From: Paenibacillus sabuli
GTDB lineage: Bacteria; Bacillota; Bacilli; Paenibacillales; Paenibacillaceae
Assembly (NCBI RefSeq): GCF_014705605.1
Contig: NZ_JACXIZ010000019.1
Span: 1 to 64,000 of the forward strand
Direction of reading: 5' to 3'
DNA length: 64,000 bases
The stretch's first letter is position 1. Each line of letters opens with the position of its first letter. Positions 24,134 to 33,845 of the stretch are shown here, in pieces. Below the pieces are notes generated by a model, which was given only the letters and a program-made list of their open reading frames with translations, was not told where the DNA came from and ran no database searches. The translations under genes were made by a program, and so were the position numbers.

Positions 24134-26662
24134 TCAGCGACCAAACCAATTGATTTCCTTCGAGCCGATCAGCAGCTTCGCATTGCCGAACACATCATAC
24201 ACATTTAAGGTAAACGTATCGTATTCGGCAATCTTGCCTTGGACAACCGGATCGTTAAAAATCAGCTCCAGCGGCTTGTTCGTGCCTTCGATCATGACCG
24301 GCGCGCCGCTGCCTTCCGCGGCCTCGAACAGCTCGACTTCGTGTGAATATGTCGTGCCAATCTGATCCTGGTTCACGAATTCCAGCAGCAGCTTGTGACC
24401 GTCCGACACAAAATCATACGCATTGTCGACAGCCAGGTCGTAATCCAGCTCCAGGCGAATGCCTTCGACGCTGAAGGCGCCCGTAACATGCAAGTTCGCT
24501 ACAATGTCGCGCAAGCTCAAGCTGTACGCCGAGAAGGAAATATCCTCTAGATCCGTATCGAGAGTAGGCGCGGCATCCACGACATCGTACACCGCCGGCT
24601 TGACAATGACCGATTGCGTCGGCTCCTCTTCGCCGCCGCCTTGCTCGGACAGTGCCTGCCCGAATACCAGCTTATAATTTTGGATGTCAAACGTTTTGGA
24701 CAGGCTGCTCCAGCCGCTGAGCAGAATTTTCCCGTTCGGCATGACCTTCTCGACGACTTGCGTCAGCTCGATCGGGGCCAGCTGGCCATTGGCATCCTCG
24801 AGGTAGCCACCGATGCGAGCCGGCTGCGCGGCTCTTGGCTCCTGATTCGTCAATTCGAATTCCGTATAAAAATAGTTGCCGCCGTTGCTTCCTTTGAACA
24901 AGCGCGTCGTCCGGACGTCAACCTGACTGCGGCTGCCCGTCTGATCGATCACATATCCACTCGCTGGTGCGTAATCGTCAAATTCGCTGAGCGGCTGGTC
25001 CGTGAACTGGAACAGCTTGCGCGCCTCGCCCTCTGCGGCCGGCTCGGTCAGGACGAACGATACCGTATCAATGGATGTCGTATAGGGAATATTGACATAG
25101 ACCAAGGTGTCGTACGAGTCACCGGCCGCGATGTTAATTTGCTTGTCCAGCGAGACCGTGTGGCTCTCACCGGAGACGCGGACCCCGTTGATCAGGAAAT
25201 AGCCGCTCAGATTGGGCGTACTTTTCGCCGATTTGGAGCGATTCGTGATACGCAGTTCCGCAGTCAACACATCGTTATTCGTCATGGGCGCGCGCTGGAT
25301 CGCAGCCAATTCGACACTGTAATCGTTATTATACGTATACGCGCTGCCGACGCCGCCCTCTTGGCTGCTCGGGCCCTGCAGCTTGTACGAGCCGATCAGA
25401 TAACCGGATGCCGGTATGCCGCCTTCTTCCCCGGCTGCCGCGCTGGTACGCACGATCAGTTGCGCGCCTTTGATTTTATTCTCCGGCACCGCCCCACTCA
25501 GCGAGAGCGTCCTGGCGATACGCGGCAACAGATTGTTTTTGTCATCCTGCGTGTAGGTCAGCGGGTACGTCACATTATCGCTTGTTTTCAGGGCAAACGA
25601 AAGCGCAGGCAACGCAATTGCCGCTTGTCCAATATTTTCGATCTTAAAATCGACGGTCAGCTCGGTTTCGCCGTTCGCGTCGTTCATCATCACTTGCGCG
25701 GCCTTCGTTGCCACCATTTCACCGTTCATGTAGACGTTGCGCGTCGCCCCAGCGGCTACTGCCGGAGCCGGTTGCAGGATCGGAATTGCAAATTGCCCGG
25801 CCGGCAGTTGAATGTTGGTCGTCTCATCCTTGGTGTACGGGATCAGCTTCACCGGTTTGCCTGCGATGACATTCGGCAGCTTGGCTTGCACGGTCACGAT
25901 TTTACGTTCCTTCGGCTGAATCGTCAATTGCGCCAGCGCTGCGGCGTTCACATCATAGACGGAATAGCTCTCCGTTTGCAGCGCGAACCCGACGTTCGAC
26001 AAGTTTACACTGCTGAATCCGACATTTTCCACCAAATAACTAATGGTCAAATAAATGCCGTCCTGATCCTGGGTGACAAAGTATTGCTTGACCGCACCTT
26101 TGACCTTGCTGCCGTTCAGCAGCATGATGCTCGGTTGAAAGACCGGCGTGGCGCCGGTGGCGTTCGAAGGATATGTAATGGTGCCGAGATTTCGTTCATA
26201 GCCAGCTACATTCAAATCAAACTTTACGATAGAGAACACAAGATCCGTAAGCTTGGTTTGGCGGTCGACGGTCGCGTAGTAGGTGAGATTAAGCGAAGAA
26301 GAAGGCGCAACCTTTTTTTTCGTTTTGTCCGTTTCGGTCAGTGCTGCTGTAAATACCTTGCCCGACTTGCTTTTGACGCGAACCCAATAATCGAGCAGAT
26401 CAAGCTCCTTGGTGCTTTTGTTCGTAATGGTTACAGTAAAAGCCAGCATCAGCTTTTGATCCTGCATGAGCAATTGCGCATCGCGCACATACAGGCTGGC
26501 GTTGCTGGTCAGACGGACAATCTTGCTGGAGAGCGGGTTGGCAGCCGCAGCGGCGACGGTCGATTGGGGCAGCAGGGAATGGGCGACGGGCAGCACGGGC
26601 TGCAGCAGCAGGGCGCAGGCCGCGGCGGTGGCAATGCCGTGTTTAAAAAGCTTAGCGTTCAC
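24134..26662 (-). CDS. large secreted protein of unknown function, paralogue B
   Basis: An 842-residue exported protein, clearly homologous to paralogue A over its whole length. Shared blocks include KQYFVTQDQDG, LALQTESYSV/FALQTESYSV, LQPKERKIVTVQAKLPN/IQPKERKIVTVQAKLPN, and the same C-terminus SKEINWFGR. The GTG at 26662 follows CAGGAGGAGACTAC. A signal peptide covers about residues 8-40. It carries no exporter of its own; a small anchored protein follows it. It arose by duplication with paralogue A, and the spore-protein gene now lies between. Confidence 0.82.
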   Translation of the reverse strand: MNAKLFKHGIATAAACALLLQPVLPVAHSLLPQSTVAAAAANPLSSKIVRLTSNASLYVRDAQLLMQDQKLMLAFTVTITNKSTKELDLLDYWVRVKSKSGKVFTAALTETDKTKKKVAPSSSLNLTYYATVDRQTKLTDLVFSIVKFDLNVAGYERNLGTITYPSNATGATPVFQPSIMLLNGSKVKGAVKQYFVTQDQDGIYLTISYLVENVGFSSVNLSNVGFALQTESYSVYDVNAAALAQLTIQPKERKIVTVQAKLPNVIAGKPVKLIPYTKDETTNIQLPAGQFAIPILQPAPAVAAGATRNVYMNGEMVATKAAQVMMNDANGETELTVDFKIENIGQAAIALPALSFALKTSDNVTYPLTYTQDDKNNLLPRIARTLSLSGAVPENKIKGAQLIVRTSAAAGEEGGIPASGYLIGSYKLQGPSSQEGGVGSAYTYNNDYSVELAAIQRAPMTNNDVLTAELRITNRSKSAKSTPNLSGYFLINGVRVSGESHTVSLDKQINIAAGDSYDTLVYVNIPYTTSIDTVSFVLTEPAAEGEARKLFQFTDQPLSEFDDYAPASGYVIDQTGSRSQVDVRTTRLFKGSNGGNYFYTEFELTNQEPRAAQPARIGGYLEDANGQLAPIELTQVVEKVMPNGKILLSGWSSLSKTFDIQNYKLVFGQALSEQGGGEEEPTQSVIVKPAVYDVVDAAPTLDTDLEDISFSAYSLSLRDIVANLHVTGAFSVEGIRLELDYDLAVDNAYDFVSDGHKLLLEFVNQDQIGTTYSHEVELFEAAEGSGAPVMIEGTNKPLELIFNDPVVQGKIAEYDTFTLNVYDVFGNAKLLIGSKEINWFGR

Positions 26663-26695
26663 GTAGTCTCCTCCTGTTTCTTGAAAAATAAGAAA

Positions 26696-26716
26696 GTATA
26701 AGCTGATCGCTTATAC
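26696..26716 (-). promoter_or_regulatory. inverted repeat in leader of paralogue B
   Basis: GTATAAGC-TGATC-GCTTATAC has perfect 8-base arms 34 bases before the start codon, followed on the minus strand by TTTCTTATTTTTC. It could be a leader hairpin with attenuator character or an operator. A second potential fold lies upstream (about 26737-26788, arms CGAAACG/CGTTTCG). Confidence 0.4.
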
Positions 26717-26869
26717 GGGTCTTATCTTTCTCGGAACGAAACGTGCAGCGTTGCCGAAGGACGACGCAAGCCGTTTCGCCTTGTTACTAGTTAGACGACA
26801 CGGAGACGGGTTTTGTTTCGGTAGACCGTGAGAAAACACTGCTGTTGATGTAAATTGAAGACAGACAGC

Positions 26870-26900
26870 AAAAAAGCAGGAGCCGAAGCTCCTGCTTTTT
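26870..26900 (-). terminator. intrinsic terminator of the S-layer gene
   Basis: AAAAAGCAGGAGC-TTCG-GCTCCTGCTTTTTT on the minus strand: a perfect stem with a stable tetraloop and T-run, 18 bases after the stop. Confidence 0.9.
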
Positions 26901-26917
26901 CATATCAACTGTAACGA

Positions 26918-29572
26918 TTAGTTGTTAACAACCAGCGTTACAGAAGCTTGTGCATCATTCGATGCGATGAACGTGACCGTCGCTTGACCGGCTTCACCAG
27001 CTGTAACCACCGAGCCGTTGACGCTCGCAACATCCGTATCGGAAGAGGTCAGGAAGCCTGCAGGGTTCGCCATAGCAACACCGTATTGGTCTTTAACGGT
27101 GACTTCGGTCGCAAAGTCGAACGTATCGCCTACAGTAACTTCATATTCGTCTTCGTCGAATGCAACAGTCGTTGCAACAGGAACATCTTCGGATACCGTC
27201 ACCGTGATCGAAGCAAGCTTCGTACCGTTTTGGTAAGCCGTTACCGTCGAGGTGCCTTCGTCTATACCCGTGATCGTTTTTGCAGTCACATCTGCTGCCA
27301 ATACCGTAGTGTTGGAGCTCGTGATGTTGGTAACTGCCGTTGCTTGGTTCAACGCAACCGTAGTACCGCTTGACAGTTTACCCGATACTTTGATCGTTTT
27401 GGTATGACCAGCAACTTTTCCGGTCGTGCCGCCATAGATCGTACCTGGATCCGTAATTTCATACGATTTGATGTCGGAATCTTTCACGACTTGCACCGTG
27501 AAGGTATAGTCGGAATCCGCCACATTGTCCAGCGAGATCGTAATTTCGGCTTTACCAGTAGTATTACCTGCAACCAATTGTCCGTTGACGTAGTTCACGA
27601 CCGTCGGATTATCCGACACAATCGTGTACGCTGCCGAACCAACCGTTTGTGTGCGGCTGTAGTTGTCGAGATACGTGATGTCGTCGCCGTCGAAGTCAAC
27701 AGCAGCCGTTTGGGCAAAGTATTTCGCAACGGAAGTTCCGTTAACTTTAACCGCTTCGGCCAACTCGTTAACCGACAATTGCAGCGAGCCGACTTGTTTT
27801 TGTCCGTTGCTCGTAGTCGTAACGTATGCATAGATGTATGCCGTGCCTTCTTGATCATCCGCGAATTTGAAGAGCAGTTGGCCTTTGCCGTTGATTTTCG
27901 GGTAACCAGCTGCAAAAGTCAGGTTCGAGGTGATGTTAACAAGGCCTTGGCCCGCACCCAGGACAACGTCGCTGCCATCAATCGGAGCGCCGAAGGAATC
28001 TGTCGCTGCGAACGGAATCACAACTTCTTCGCCAGCAGCAAGCAGCTTGGCTGGCGCGCTCAGTTGCAGGCTGTCAACGATCGCCGAGCTGCTGATCGTT
28101 ACAGTCGTGCTTCCCGTAGCGCCAGTCGTCGGATTAACCGCATTGATGAACAATGTGCCCGATTGTTGGTCAACCGTGTCAAACGTCAACACGCCATCCT
28201 CGTCGACATGGAATGCTTCCACGATTTCATTCGTGTTGAAGAAGAAGGTGATTCCGTCAACTTCGATAAACGCATCACCAACAGTGCCCGGATAATAGTC
28301 GCCTTCTGCCAGCAAAATTTCTTCGCCGTATTGGTCGGTCAGTTCATAAGGCAGGACCAGACCGTCGTCGCCAGCCGTGATGCGCGTTTCGTCTTCAAGC
28401 GGCTCAACCGTGCCAAGCTTGATCGACGTCGCTGCGCTGCCAGCCACGATTTTGAACGTTTTGTTAGCCGACACGCCCGTGCTCGTGTGCAGTACAGTCG
28501 CAATGAAGTTGTCGTCCAGTTCTGCAACCGTGTCATTTCCCAGATTGAACTTGGCGTTAACCGTGTTCGTTCCCGAGATCGCGTCGACCTTGGCTTGTTT
28601 CGTTGCATTATACAGGCTTACGTTCAGGTTGGTCGGATTTTCGACTTCCTTGCCGAACTGGTTGAACACTTTGATGTTCAGGGATTGACCATCAGCTTGT
28701 TTCAGCGAGCTCGCGCCGATTTCGATCTTCGTTACGCGTCCATCCTGAATCGAGACGGCGATCGGATCAGCTTCGCCAACCGTTACCGTGTAGTCGCCAG
28801 CAGGCAGGTAAGCGGAGCTCAGTACAGCTTCATTGCCGTCTTCGTTGAACTCAACGTCAATCGTGTACTCGATTTGACCGCGAGCAACGGTGAACTCCAG
28901 ATCGTCTTGCTCGTCTTCAGTAGCTGCTTTGTTGAAAGTAACCGTGATTTCGCCTGCGTCAGTTTGTTCAACGCCGGTAACCGCAAGCACAGTCACTTCA
29001 TAGCCCGGCAGACCAAGGATCGTGCCCAGCATTTGGCCAGTACCTTCAACGACCGTGTCCAGTGCCGTTACGATTACTTCGTACGTAGCGCCACGCAGAG
29101 CAGGTGCTGCGAAGTCCGTGCCTTCAGCAACCAGACCAGCTTCTACAGCCAGCTCAGGAACAGCTGCATAGTCGCTCGTGTCTACGCCCAAGGCGCGCAG
29201 AACAACTGCTGCGAATTGCTGGTACGTCAGCGCTTCGTCAAAGCCGAAACGCGTTGCGGAATGACCTTCCATCAGACCTTCTTCTTTAGCCCAGGACAGG
29301 AAACCGTCGTAGTACGTGCCGCGAACGTCAGCGTACGTGTGCGATTTCGCAGTTTGCTGTGCTTCCATCTCTACGCCCAGCAGACGGGACAGCAGGACTG
29401 CTACGTCTTGACGCTTCCAAGTGGAATCCTCAAGAAGATTTCCGTTTTGATCACCTTTAATGATACCCAAGCCTTCAAGCTTAGTGCCAGCTGCGGTTGC
29501 AGCGGACGCTACGGATGCAAACATGGAGATGACCATAGCGATGGCAACTAGCAAAGATAAACTTTTCTTCAT
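26918..29572 (-). CDS. probable S-layer protein with N-terminal SLH-like region
   Basis: An 884-residue exported protein with a classic signal peptide (MKKSLSLLVAIAMVISMFASVASAA). Residues about 30-165 form a region resembling three SLH motifs, but the usual TRAE signature is degenerate (KRQD, TYQQ, RGAT). The rest is Ig-like and invasin-like beta domains, ending in a Big_2-type domain (TVKDQYGVAMANPAGF, then QATVTFIASNDAQASV). Codon use is restricted and less GC-rich than neighbours, as expected of a very abundant protein. The ATG at 29572 has AGGAGGAG 13 bases ahead; the open frame runs to 29665. The neighbouring wall-polymer genes fit an S-layer role. Confidence 0.85.
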   Translation of the reverse strand: MKKSLSLLVAIAMVISMFASVASAATAAGTKLEGLGIIKGDQNGNLLEDSTWKRQDVAVLLSRLLGVEMEAQQTAKSHTYADVRGTYYDGFLSWAKEEGLMEGHSATRFGFDEALTYQQFAAVVLRALGVDTSDYAAVPELAVEAGLVAEGTDFAAPALRGATYEVIVTALDTVVEGTGQMLGTILGLPGYEVTVLAVTGVEQTDAGEITVTFNKAATEDEQDDLEFTVARGQIEYTIDVEFNEDGNEAVLSSAYLPAGDYTVTVGEADPIAVSIQDGRVTKIEIGASSLKQADGQSLNIKVFNQFGKEVENPTNLNVSLYNATKQAKVDAISGTNTVNAKFNLGNDTVAELDDNFIATVLHTSTGVSANKTFKIVAGSAATSIKLGTVEPLEDETRITAGDDGLVLPYELTDQYGEEILLAEGDYYPGTVGDAFIEVDGITFFFNTNEIVEAFHVDEDGVLTFDTVDQQSGTLFINAVNPTTGATGSTTVTISSSAIVDSLQLSAPAKLLAAGEEVVIPFAATDSFGAPIDGSDVVLGAGQGLVNITSNLTFAAGYPKINGKGQLLFKFADDQEGTAYIYAYVTTTSNGQKQVGSLQLSVNELAEAVKVNGTSVAKYFAQTAAVDFDGDDITYLDNYSRTQTVGSAAYTIVSDNPTVVNYVNGQLVAGNTTGKAEITISLDNVADSDYTFTVQVVKDSDIKSYEITDPGTIYGGTTGKVAGHTKTIKVSGKLSSGTTVALNQATAVTNITSSNTTVLAADVTAKTITGIDEGTSTVTAYQNGTKLASITVTVSEDVPVATTVAFDEDEYEVTVGDTFDFATEVTVKDQYGVAMANPAGFLTSSDTDVASVNGSVVTAGEAGQATVTFIASNDAQASVTLVVNN

Positions 29573-29796
29573 AACCTTTTTGTCTCCTCCTCTAAAATGC
29601 TTCGGTTGTTGAGAGTTAGGATTGGAACTTAAATTAGTGCTCGTTTCCCTCATCGGCCGATTCACCCCCTTCCCAGAGTAGAGCGCGAGTATATAAAATG
29701 ATGTCTGCGTACATGCTCAACCCTATGTAATAACATGTCGCAGAAACTCGTAAACACAAGAAGAAAAAAATGGTAGACTCGCTAGACCACTATAAC

Positions 29797-29825
29797 ATTA
29801 TACAATGTGCACCATGCAGCGTAAA
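29797..29825 (-). promoter_or_regulatory. proximal sigma-A-type promoter of the S-layer gene
   Basis: Minus-strand TTTACG, 17-base spacer, TATAAT. The -10 is perfect and the -35 matches 4 of 6. It would give a leader of about 215 bases. Confidence 0.5.
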
Positions 29826-30096
29826 GACATATTTGCTGCTGCAAATGGTGGTGGACAACGCGTCCCCGTTCTGTAGCCTCATGATCGAGTACATGTATTT
29901 AAACGCACCCGATTTAAAAAAGTTGCGATTCCGGAAAAAAAAATAAATAACGATTTTCCCTATGTACGCCTTGCCAAATTCGACAACAACTTGCTGATTA
30001 CAGAATCAGTATACTTTGTTACCCCTGATTCGTCGACCATAAACATTTACCAAAACTATGCCGTGATTTTCGCTGGCCTGCTCAGACAGCTCTATC

Positions 30097-30126
30097 ATTA
30101 TACCCTACATGTCTATTGGATTGCAA
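30097..30126 (-). promoter_or_regulatory. distal sigma-A-type promoter of the S-layer gene
   Basis: Minus-strand TTGCAA, 18-base spacer, TATAAT. It lies just beyond the terminator of the upstream SLH gene and would give a leader of about 515 bases. Confidence 0.65.
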
Positions 30127-30165
30127 AACTTTAAACTCGGCCTTACCGCGCGAGCCAAATCGGGT

Positions 30166-30209
30166 AAAAAAACTTGTGCCCCGGCGGCGGCGCACAACCG
30201 GCCGGGGCA
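30166..30209 (-). terminator. intrinsic terminator of the second SLH gene
   Basis: Minus-strand TGCCCCGGC and GCCGGGGCA pair around a loop, followed by CAAG and seven T. It lies 11 bases after the stop. Confidence 0.85.
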
Positions 30210-30220
30210 TTTTGAAAGGT

Positions 30221-33200
30221 TTACAGCAGTTTCAGCTCGCGCATGACGCGCTCGGCGATAATGGCCGTATCCGCACGCTTCAAATTGGCCATCGGGTCGA
30301 ATCGGAAGGTGCCCGGCGCCGAGGTATTGGGCAGGCCCAGAATGAATTCTTCGTCAAAAACTGCCAATACTGCGCTCACTGCATAGTACGTGACCAGATT
30401 CGCATCCGTAAATTCTTTTTGCAGGTCGATGCGGTCCTTCTCGGGATCCTCGTCGCCCTTTAACAGATTCGTCGCTCTGGCGATCATTACCGCCGCCTCC
30501 TCGCGGGTCAGCGGGTCGTTCGGCATGAAGACGCGCGGTCCCTTGCCGCGGACGATCCCCTTGCGCGCCGCCGTCTCGACGTAGCGATAGTCCCACAGCG
30601 CGCCCGGGATAGCGAAGGCCTGCACATCCTGGAACGTCAGCTCGCCCAGGTAGTCGAGCGGGATGTCCGTCATTTTGACAAGAATCTGCGCGAACTCGCC
30701 GCGCGTGATGTTCTCATAGACGCCGAAATCATTTGTATCCCGGGGCAGCATTACGCCTCTCGCCAGCATTCGCTCGAGCGACTGGCGGGCGTATTCGTGC
30801 GAGATAATGTCGCCGTAGCTGTAGCGCAGCCCCATGACGGCATAATAGCCGAAGCCGTCAAAGGAAGCGGTGATGGTTTTGCGGCGCGTATTGACGATTC
30901 CGCCGATATTCTCCCAACCGCGCGTAAAGTTGTTGTAGCGCCAGATGCCCAGATTGTTGGCCGCAACATTGGTGAGATTGCCGTCGTATGTCAGCGTAAT
31001 CTCTCCGCGCTGCGTCGGCTTCAGCCACTCCTGCTCATTGCGCGCATAAAATTGATTGCCGCTCTGATACGGGTGGGCGGCCGGGTTGAACGTATAATCG
31101 TCTGCATCGTCAACGGATCCGGAATCGACCCAGAACAGATCGGAAGCGAACCCGAAATGCGACCTCGGGTACAGGAAGCCTGGTGCCGAAGAGACAATAT
31201 TGATAGTCCCGTCAATGTTCTCGCGCTTGATCGTGCGCCCGTCGTACGTATCCGCGATGCCGACCAGGACCTGCTGATCCGCCACGAGTCCGACTTCTTC
31301 CGCCTGTGTCATCGAGGCCGGCGTCAAATACGTGTTGCGGGGCAATGCAATTTCGATCGATTTGTCAAAGGCCGAGATTTTTCCCGAACGGCTGATGGCC
31401 GTCTTGTACTGCGCCCCGACAGTCGGAGACTCGGCGTAGGTCACCTCGAATTCGCCTTCGAGCTCTTCCGTGCCGCGCAGGACGGTAAAGCCGATCTTGT
31501 TTTTGCCGCGACGCAGCCCGTTATATTCCAATCGGAAAATGTCGTTGCTGCCCTTGACCATCGTCTCCTTGCCGAGCAGCACACTGTCGGCGCCTTCTGC
31601 CTGAATGACGACGTTCAAGAAATTCTGGTTGACGACCGATTCATTCGGAAGCAGCGGCGAGAGCACGATGTAAGGCGAAAGCTCGCGAATAATCGTGATC
31701 GTCTGGCTGGCATTGACCGCCTGATTGGCCGTCACAATCGTAATGCTGATCGTGCCCGACTGTGGCAGCTGCAGCCCGTGGAGCCGCAGCCCGTATTCGC
31801 GATTGCTCGTATTGGACGTTTCGACAATCAGTTGGTCGACGTTGGCGTTGTCGACATCCAGCGAGTTGTCGCCAGAATCAACCGCCGCATGGGCATACTG
31901 CACCCCGTCTACGCGAATGATCAGGTCGTCCAGATTTTTGACCTTGAACAAGATGTCGACGCGGCTCTCGTGGGTCGTATACTCGTCCGTGCCCGTCAAC
32001 ACGTATTTGCCCTGCGGATCGGTGCTCGTCCATTCTGCAGGATTGACGATATACGGCACCGGCACGACGCCGCTGACGAACGGTTCATCGGCCGAGAACA
32101 GGTAGACGACCACCTTGGTCGTGACCGGTACGCCGTTGGCGGTGCCGCTGAAGACAATTTCGTTGGTGCCGGGCACCAGCTTCAGGTCAGTTCCGAATGG
32201 AATGGTGTAGACGCCGCCGGTCGGCGTCGCGTTTCCGACCGTCTTGGTGACCCCGTTCATCGTGACGCGTACATTGGCTGCCTCGGCGGCGCTGAAGTTG
32301 TTCAGCTTGAGGTTGAACGCCGTCAAGTCTCCCGCGACGTTGAATTGTTGCCCATTGTATACGTTCATCGGCTGAATATTTGGAATCGGTATAAATTGCA
32401 CCGTCCGCGAGACGGTGTGCGTGTTGCCTGTGCCGCCCCCCTCGGTAACTGTAAAGTCAAGCCGAGACTCGCCTTCGGGCAGGGCGGTGATTTTGAACAC
32501 GCGGTAAGCGCCGCTGTTGCCCGTAAAATCGGCCTTCGTCAGGCCGCCGTTGGAAGCCGTCAGCGTCACGGTATCGTCGGCCAGATCCGCGTTCTCCGTC
32601 TCCACCATTAGGTAGAGCGGCAGCTCGTAAATCGTCGTATTGTCCGAGAACTGCGTCACGGAGCCATACGTCACTTCTCCACCGACAGACGCCGGATCTG
32701 TCACGCTGTAAAGCTGCCTTGTCCCGGTAATATACGGCGAGTTCGCATCTCGCACCGAGAACGGGACGGCGTAATTGGCGGTGCTGCCATTGTAGGCCGT
32801 ACTGGTGACGACCAGCACATAATTGCCATTGCTCGGCACCGTCGTGCCCGCCGCGGTCTCAAAATCAAAAGTCACCCATTCCGAGCTCGTGCTGGTATCG
32901 GTGATCGGCGCCGCCGTCGGCGCGACAACAGAAGCGCCAAGCGTATCCTTGATCTCGACCGTAATGGCCGGGGCGGCAGTCGTCGTATCGGGCTTGAGGA
33001 AGACAAGGCTGCCCGAAATGGTCGAAGAGGCGTCCGTCACTGGGGCAATCGTCGGATTGCCGTCCAGCAGGGTCGTGCCGAGCGTGACATTATAGGCCGT
33101 CGGATCGCCGTTGAAATAGACCAGCTTGCGATCCAGGCCATAGGTGCGGTCTTCATTGGAGGCGACAATCGCGAGATTGTTCAGCCCGCTATCGAGATTA

Positions 33201-33796
33201 AGATCCGACAGCACGAACGTCCCGGCTCCGCCGTTGTAGCTCGTCACCCCGTTCACAGTCACGGTCGTCGTGTTGGTCGCTTTGATAATGATCGACGGAT
33301 TCTCGATGTTGACCAGCACCGGCGTCTGGTCCGACAGCGGACGGCCGTCGGCCAGCGTCACCTCTGAAATGTACGGCGCGTTGCCAAAGTACACATACAC
33401 TGGCGCTTCAATCGTATTGCCGCTATCGTTACGCGCGATAACCGAGACGCGGTTCAACCCATTAAAAAGGGAAATGCCTGCAAAAATAAAATTGCTCCCG
33501 GAAATTTGGGGCGTGGAGGAGCCAGTCGAGGATTCCACGACCGCGCCATTCTCCAGGCGTTCCACCTTGAAGCTCAAGGAGTCGGAGCTGACTGCCGTAA
33601 ACGACCCCTTCAAATTAATGACAGAGGTATTGACTGGCGTCGGAAAGTTCACATCCGTGCTGAAATCGTCGAACTGCACGTACGCCGACGGGTCGCCCGG
33701 CGCTGCTTGCGCTTGCCCCTGCAGCCAAGGCGCCATTGTCACCATCAAGACAGCCGCCATCAACAGGCTGAATGTCTGCTTTACTCGTCTTGCCAA
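30221..33796 (-). CDS. large surface protein with three C-terminal SLH motifs
   Basis: A 1191-residue exported protein. Signal peptide about residues 5-31 (SLLMAAVLMVTMAPWLQGQAQA). Then come about ten Ig-like beta segments with repeated phrases (GNAPYISEVTL, DANSPYITGT, ADEPFVSGV, ELSPYIVLSP), each opening a domain. Three C-terminal SLH motifs (about 1000-1191) carry TRGE, TREE and KRAD at the conserved position, so this protein should bind pyruvylated wall polymer. The TTG at 33796 follows AAGGAGG. A sigma-D-like promoter lies 50 bases upstream. The ligand or role is unknown. Confidence 0.88.
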   Translation of the reverse strand: MARRVKQTFSLLMAAVLMVTMAPWLQGQAQAAPGDPSAYVQFDDFSTDVNFPTPVNTSVINLKGSFTAVSSDSLSFKVERLENGAVVESSTGSSTPQISGSNFIFAGISLFNGLNRVSVIARNDSGNTIEAPVYVYFGNAPYISEVTLADGRPLSDQTPVLVNIENPSIIIKATNTTTVTVNGVTSYNGGAGTFVLSDLNLDSGLNNLAIVASNEDRTYGLDRKLVYFNGDPTAYNVTLGTTLLDGNPTIAPVTDASSTISGSLVFLKPDTTTAAPAITVEIKDTLGASVVAPTAAPITDTSTSSEWVTFDFETAAGTTVPSNGNYVLVVTSTAYNGSTANYAVPFSVRDANSPYITGTRQLYSVTDPASVGGEVTYGSVTQFSDNTTIYELPLYLMVETENADLADDTVTLTASNGGLTKADFTGNSGAYRVFKITALPEGESRLDFTVTEGGGTGNTHTVSRTVQFIPIPNIQPMNVYNGQQFNVAGDLTAFNLKLNNFSAAEAANVRVTMNGVTKTVGNATPTGGVYTIPFGTDLKLVPGTNEIVFSGTANGVPVTTKVVVYLFSADEPFVSGVVPVPYIVNPAEWTSTDPQGKYVLTGTDEYTTHESRVDILFKVKNLDDLIIRVDGVQYAHAAVDSGDNSLDVDNANVDQLIVETSNTSNREYGLRLHGLQLPQSGTISITIVTANQAVNASQTITIIRELSPYIVLSPLLPNESVVNQNFLNVVIQAEGADSVLLGKETMVKGSNDIFRLEYNGLRRGKNKIGFTVLRGTEELEGEFEVTYAESPTVGAQYKTAISRSGKISAFDKSIEIALPRNTYLTPASMTQAEEVGLVADQQVLVGIADTYDGRTIKRENIDGTINIVSSAPGFLYPRSHFGFASDLFWVDSGSVDDADDYTFNPAAHPYQSGNQFYARNEQEWLKPTQRGEITLTYDGNLTNVAANNLGIWRYNNFTRGWENIGGIVNTRRKTITASFDGFGYYAVMGLRYSYGDIISHEYARQSLERMLARGVMLPRDTNDFGVYENITRGEFAQILVKMTDIPLDYLGELTFQDVQAFAIPGALWDYRYVETAARKGIVRGKGPRVFMPNDPLTREEAAVMIARATNLLKGDEDPEKDRIDLQKEFTDANLVTYYAVSAVLAVFDEEFILGLPNTSAPGTFRFDPMANLKRADTAIIAERVMRELKLL

Positions 33797-33845
33797 TTGA
33801 AATTCCTCCTTCGTCGCTCACGACGCGATTATAGCTCTACGTATA

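Larger units (their letters stand above)
29573..30165 (-). other. long untranslated leader and promoter region of the S-layer gene
   Basis: About 590 bases without a credible gene, AT-richer than the surroundings. Two good sigma-A-type promoters face the S-layer gene (29797-29825 and 30097-30126), with a possible third near 30010 (TATACT preceded by TCGACG). A small hairpin TTTGC-TGCT-GCAAA lies near 29832. I found no riboswitch consensus. Confidence 0.6.

Noticed and set aside
24614-29551. Very long plus-strand open frames (about 695 and 715 codons) opposite paralogue B and the S-layer gene
   Set aside because: They are antisense shadows of well-supported minus-strand genes, lack ribosome sites and family features, and consist of Arg/Gln/Leu/Ala-rich sequence.
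30797-32611. Plus-strand open frame of 604 codons opposite the large SLH protein
   Set aside because: Antisense shadow; no start signal and composition typical of reversed GC-rich coding sequence.
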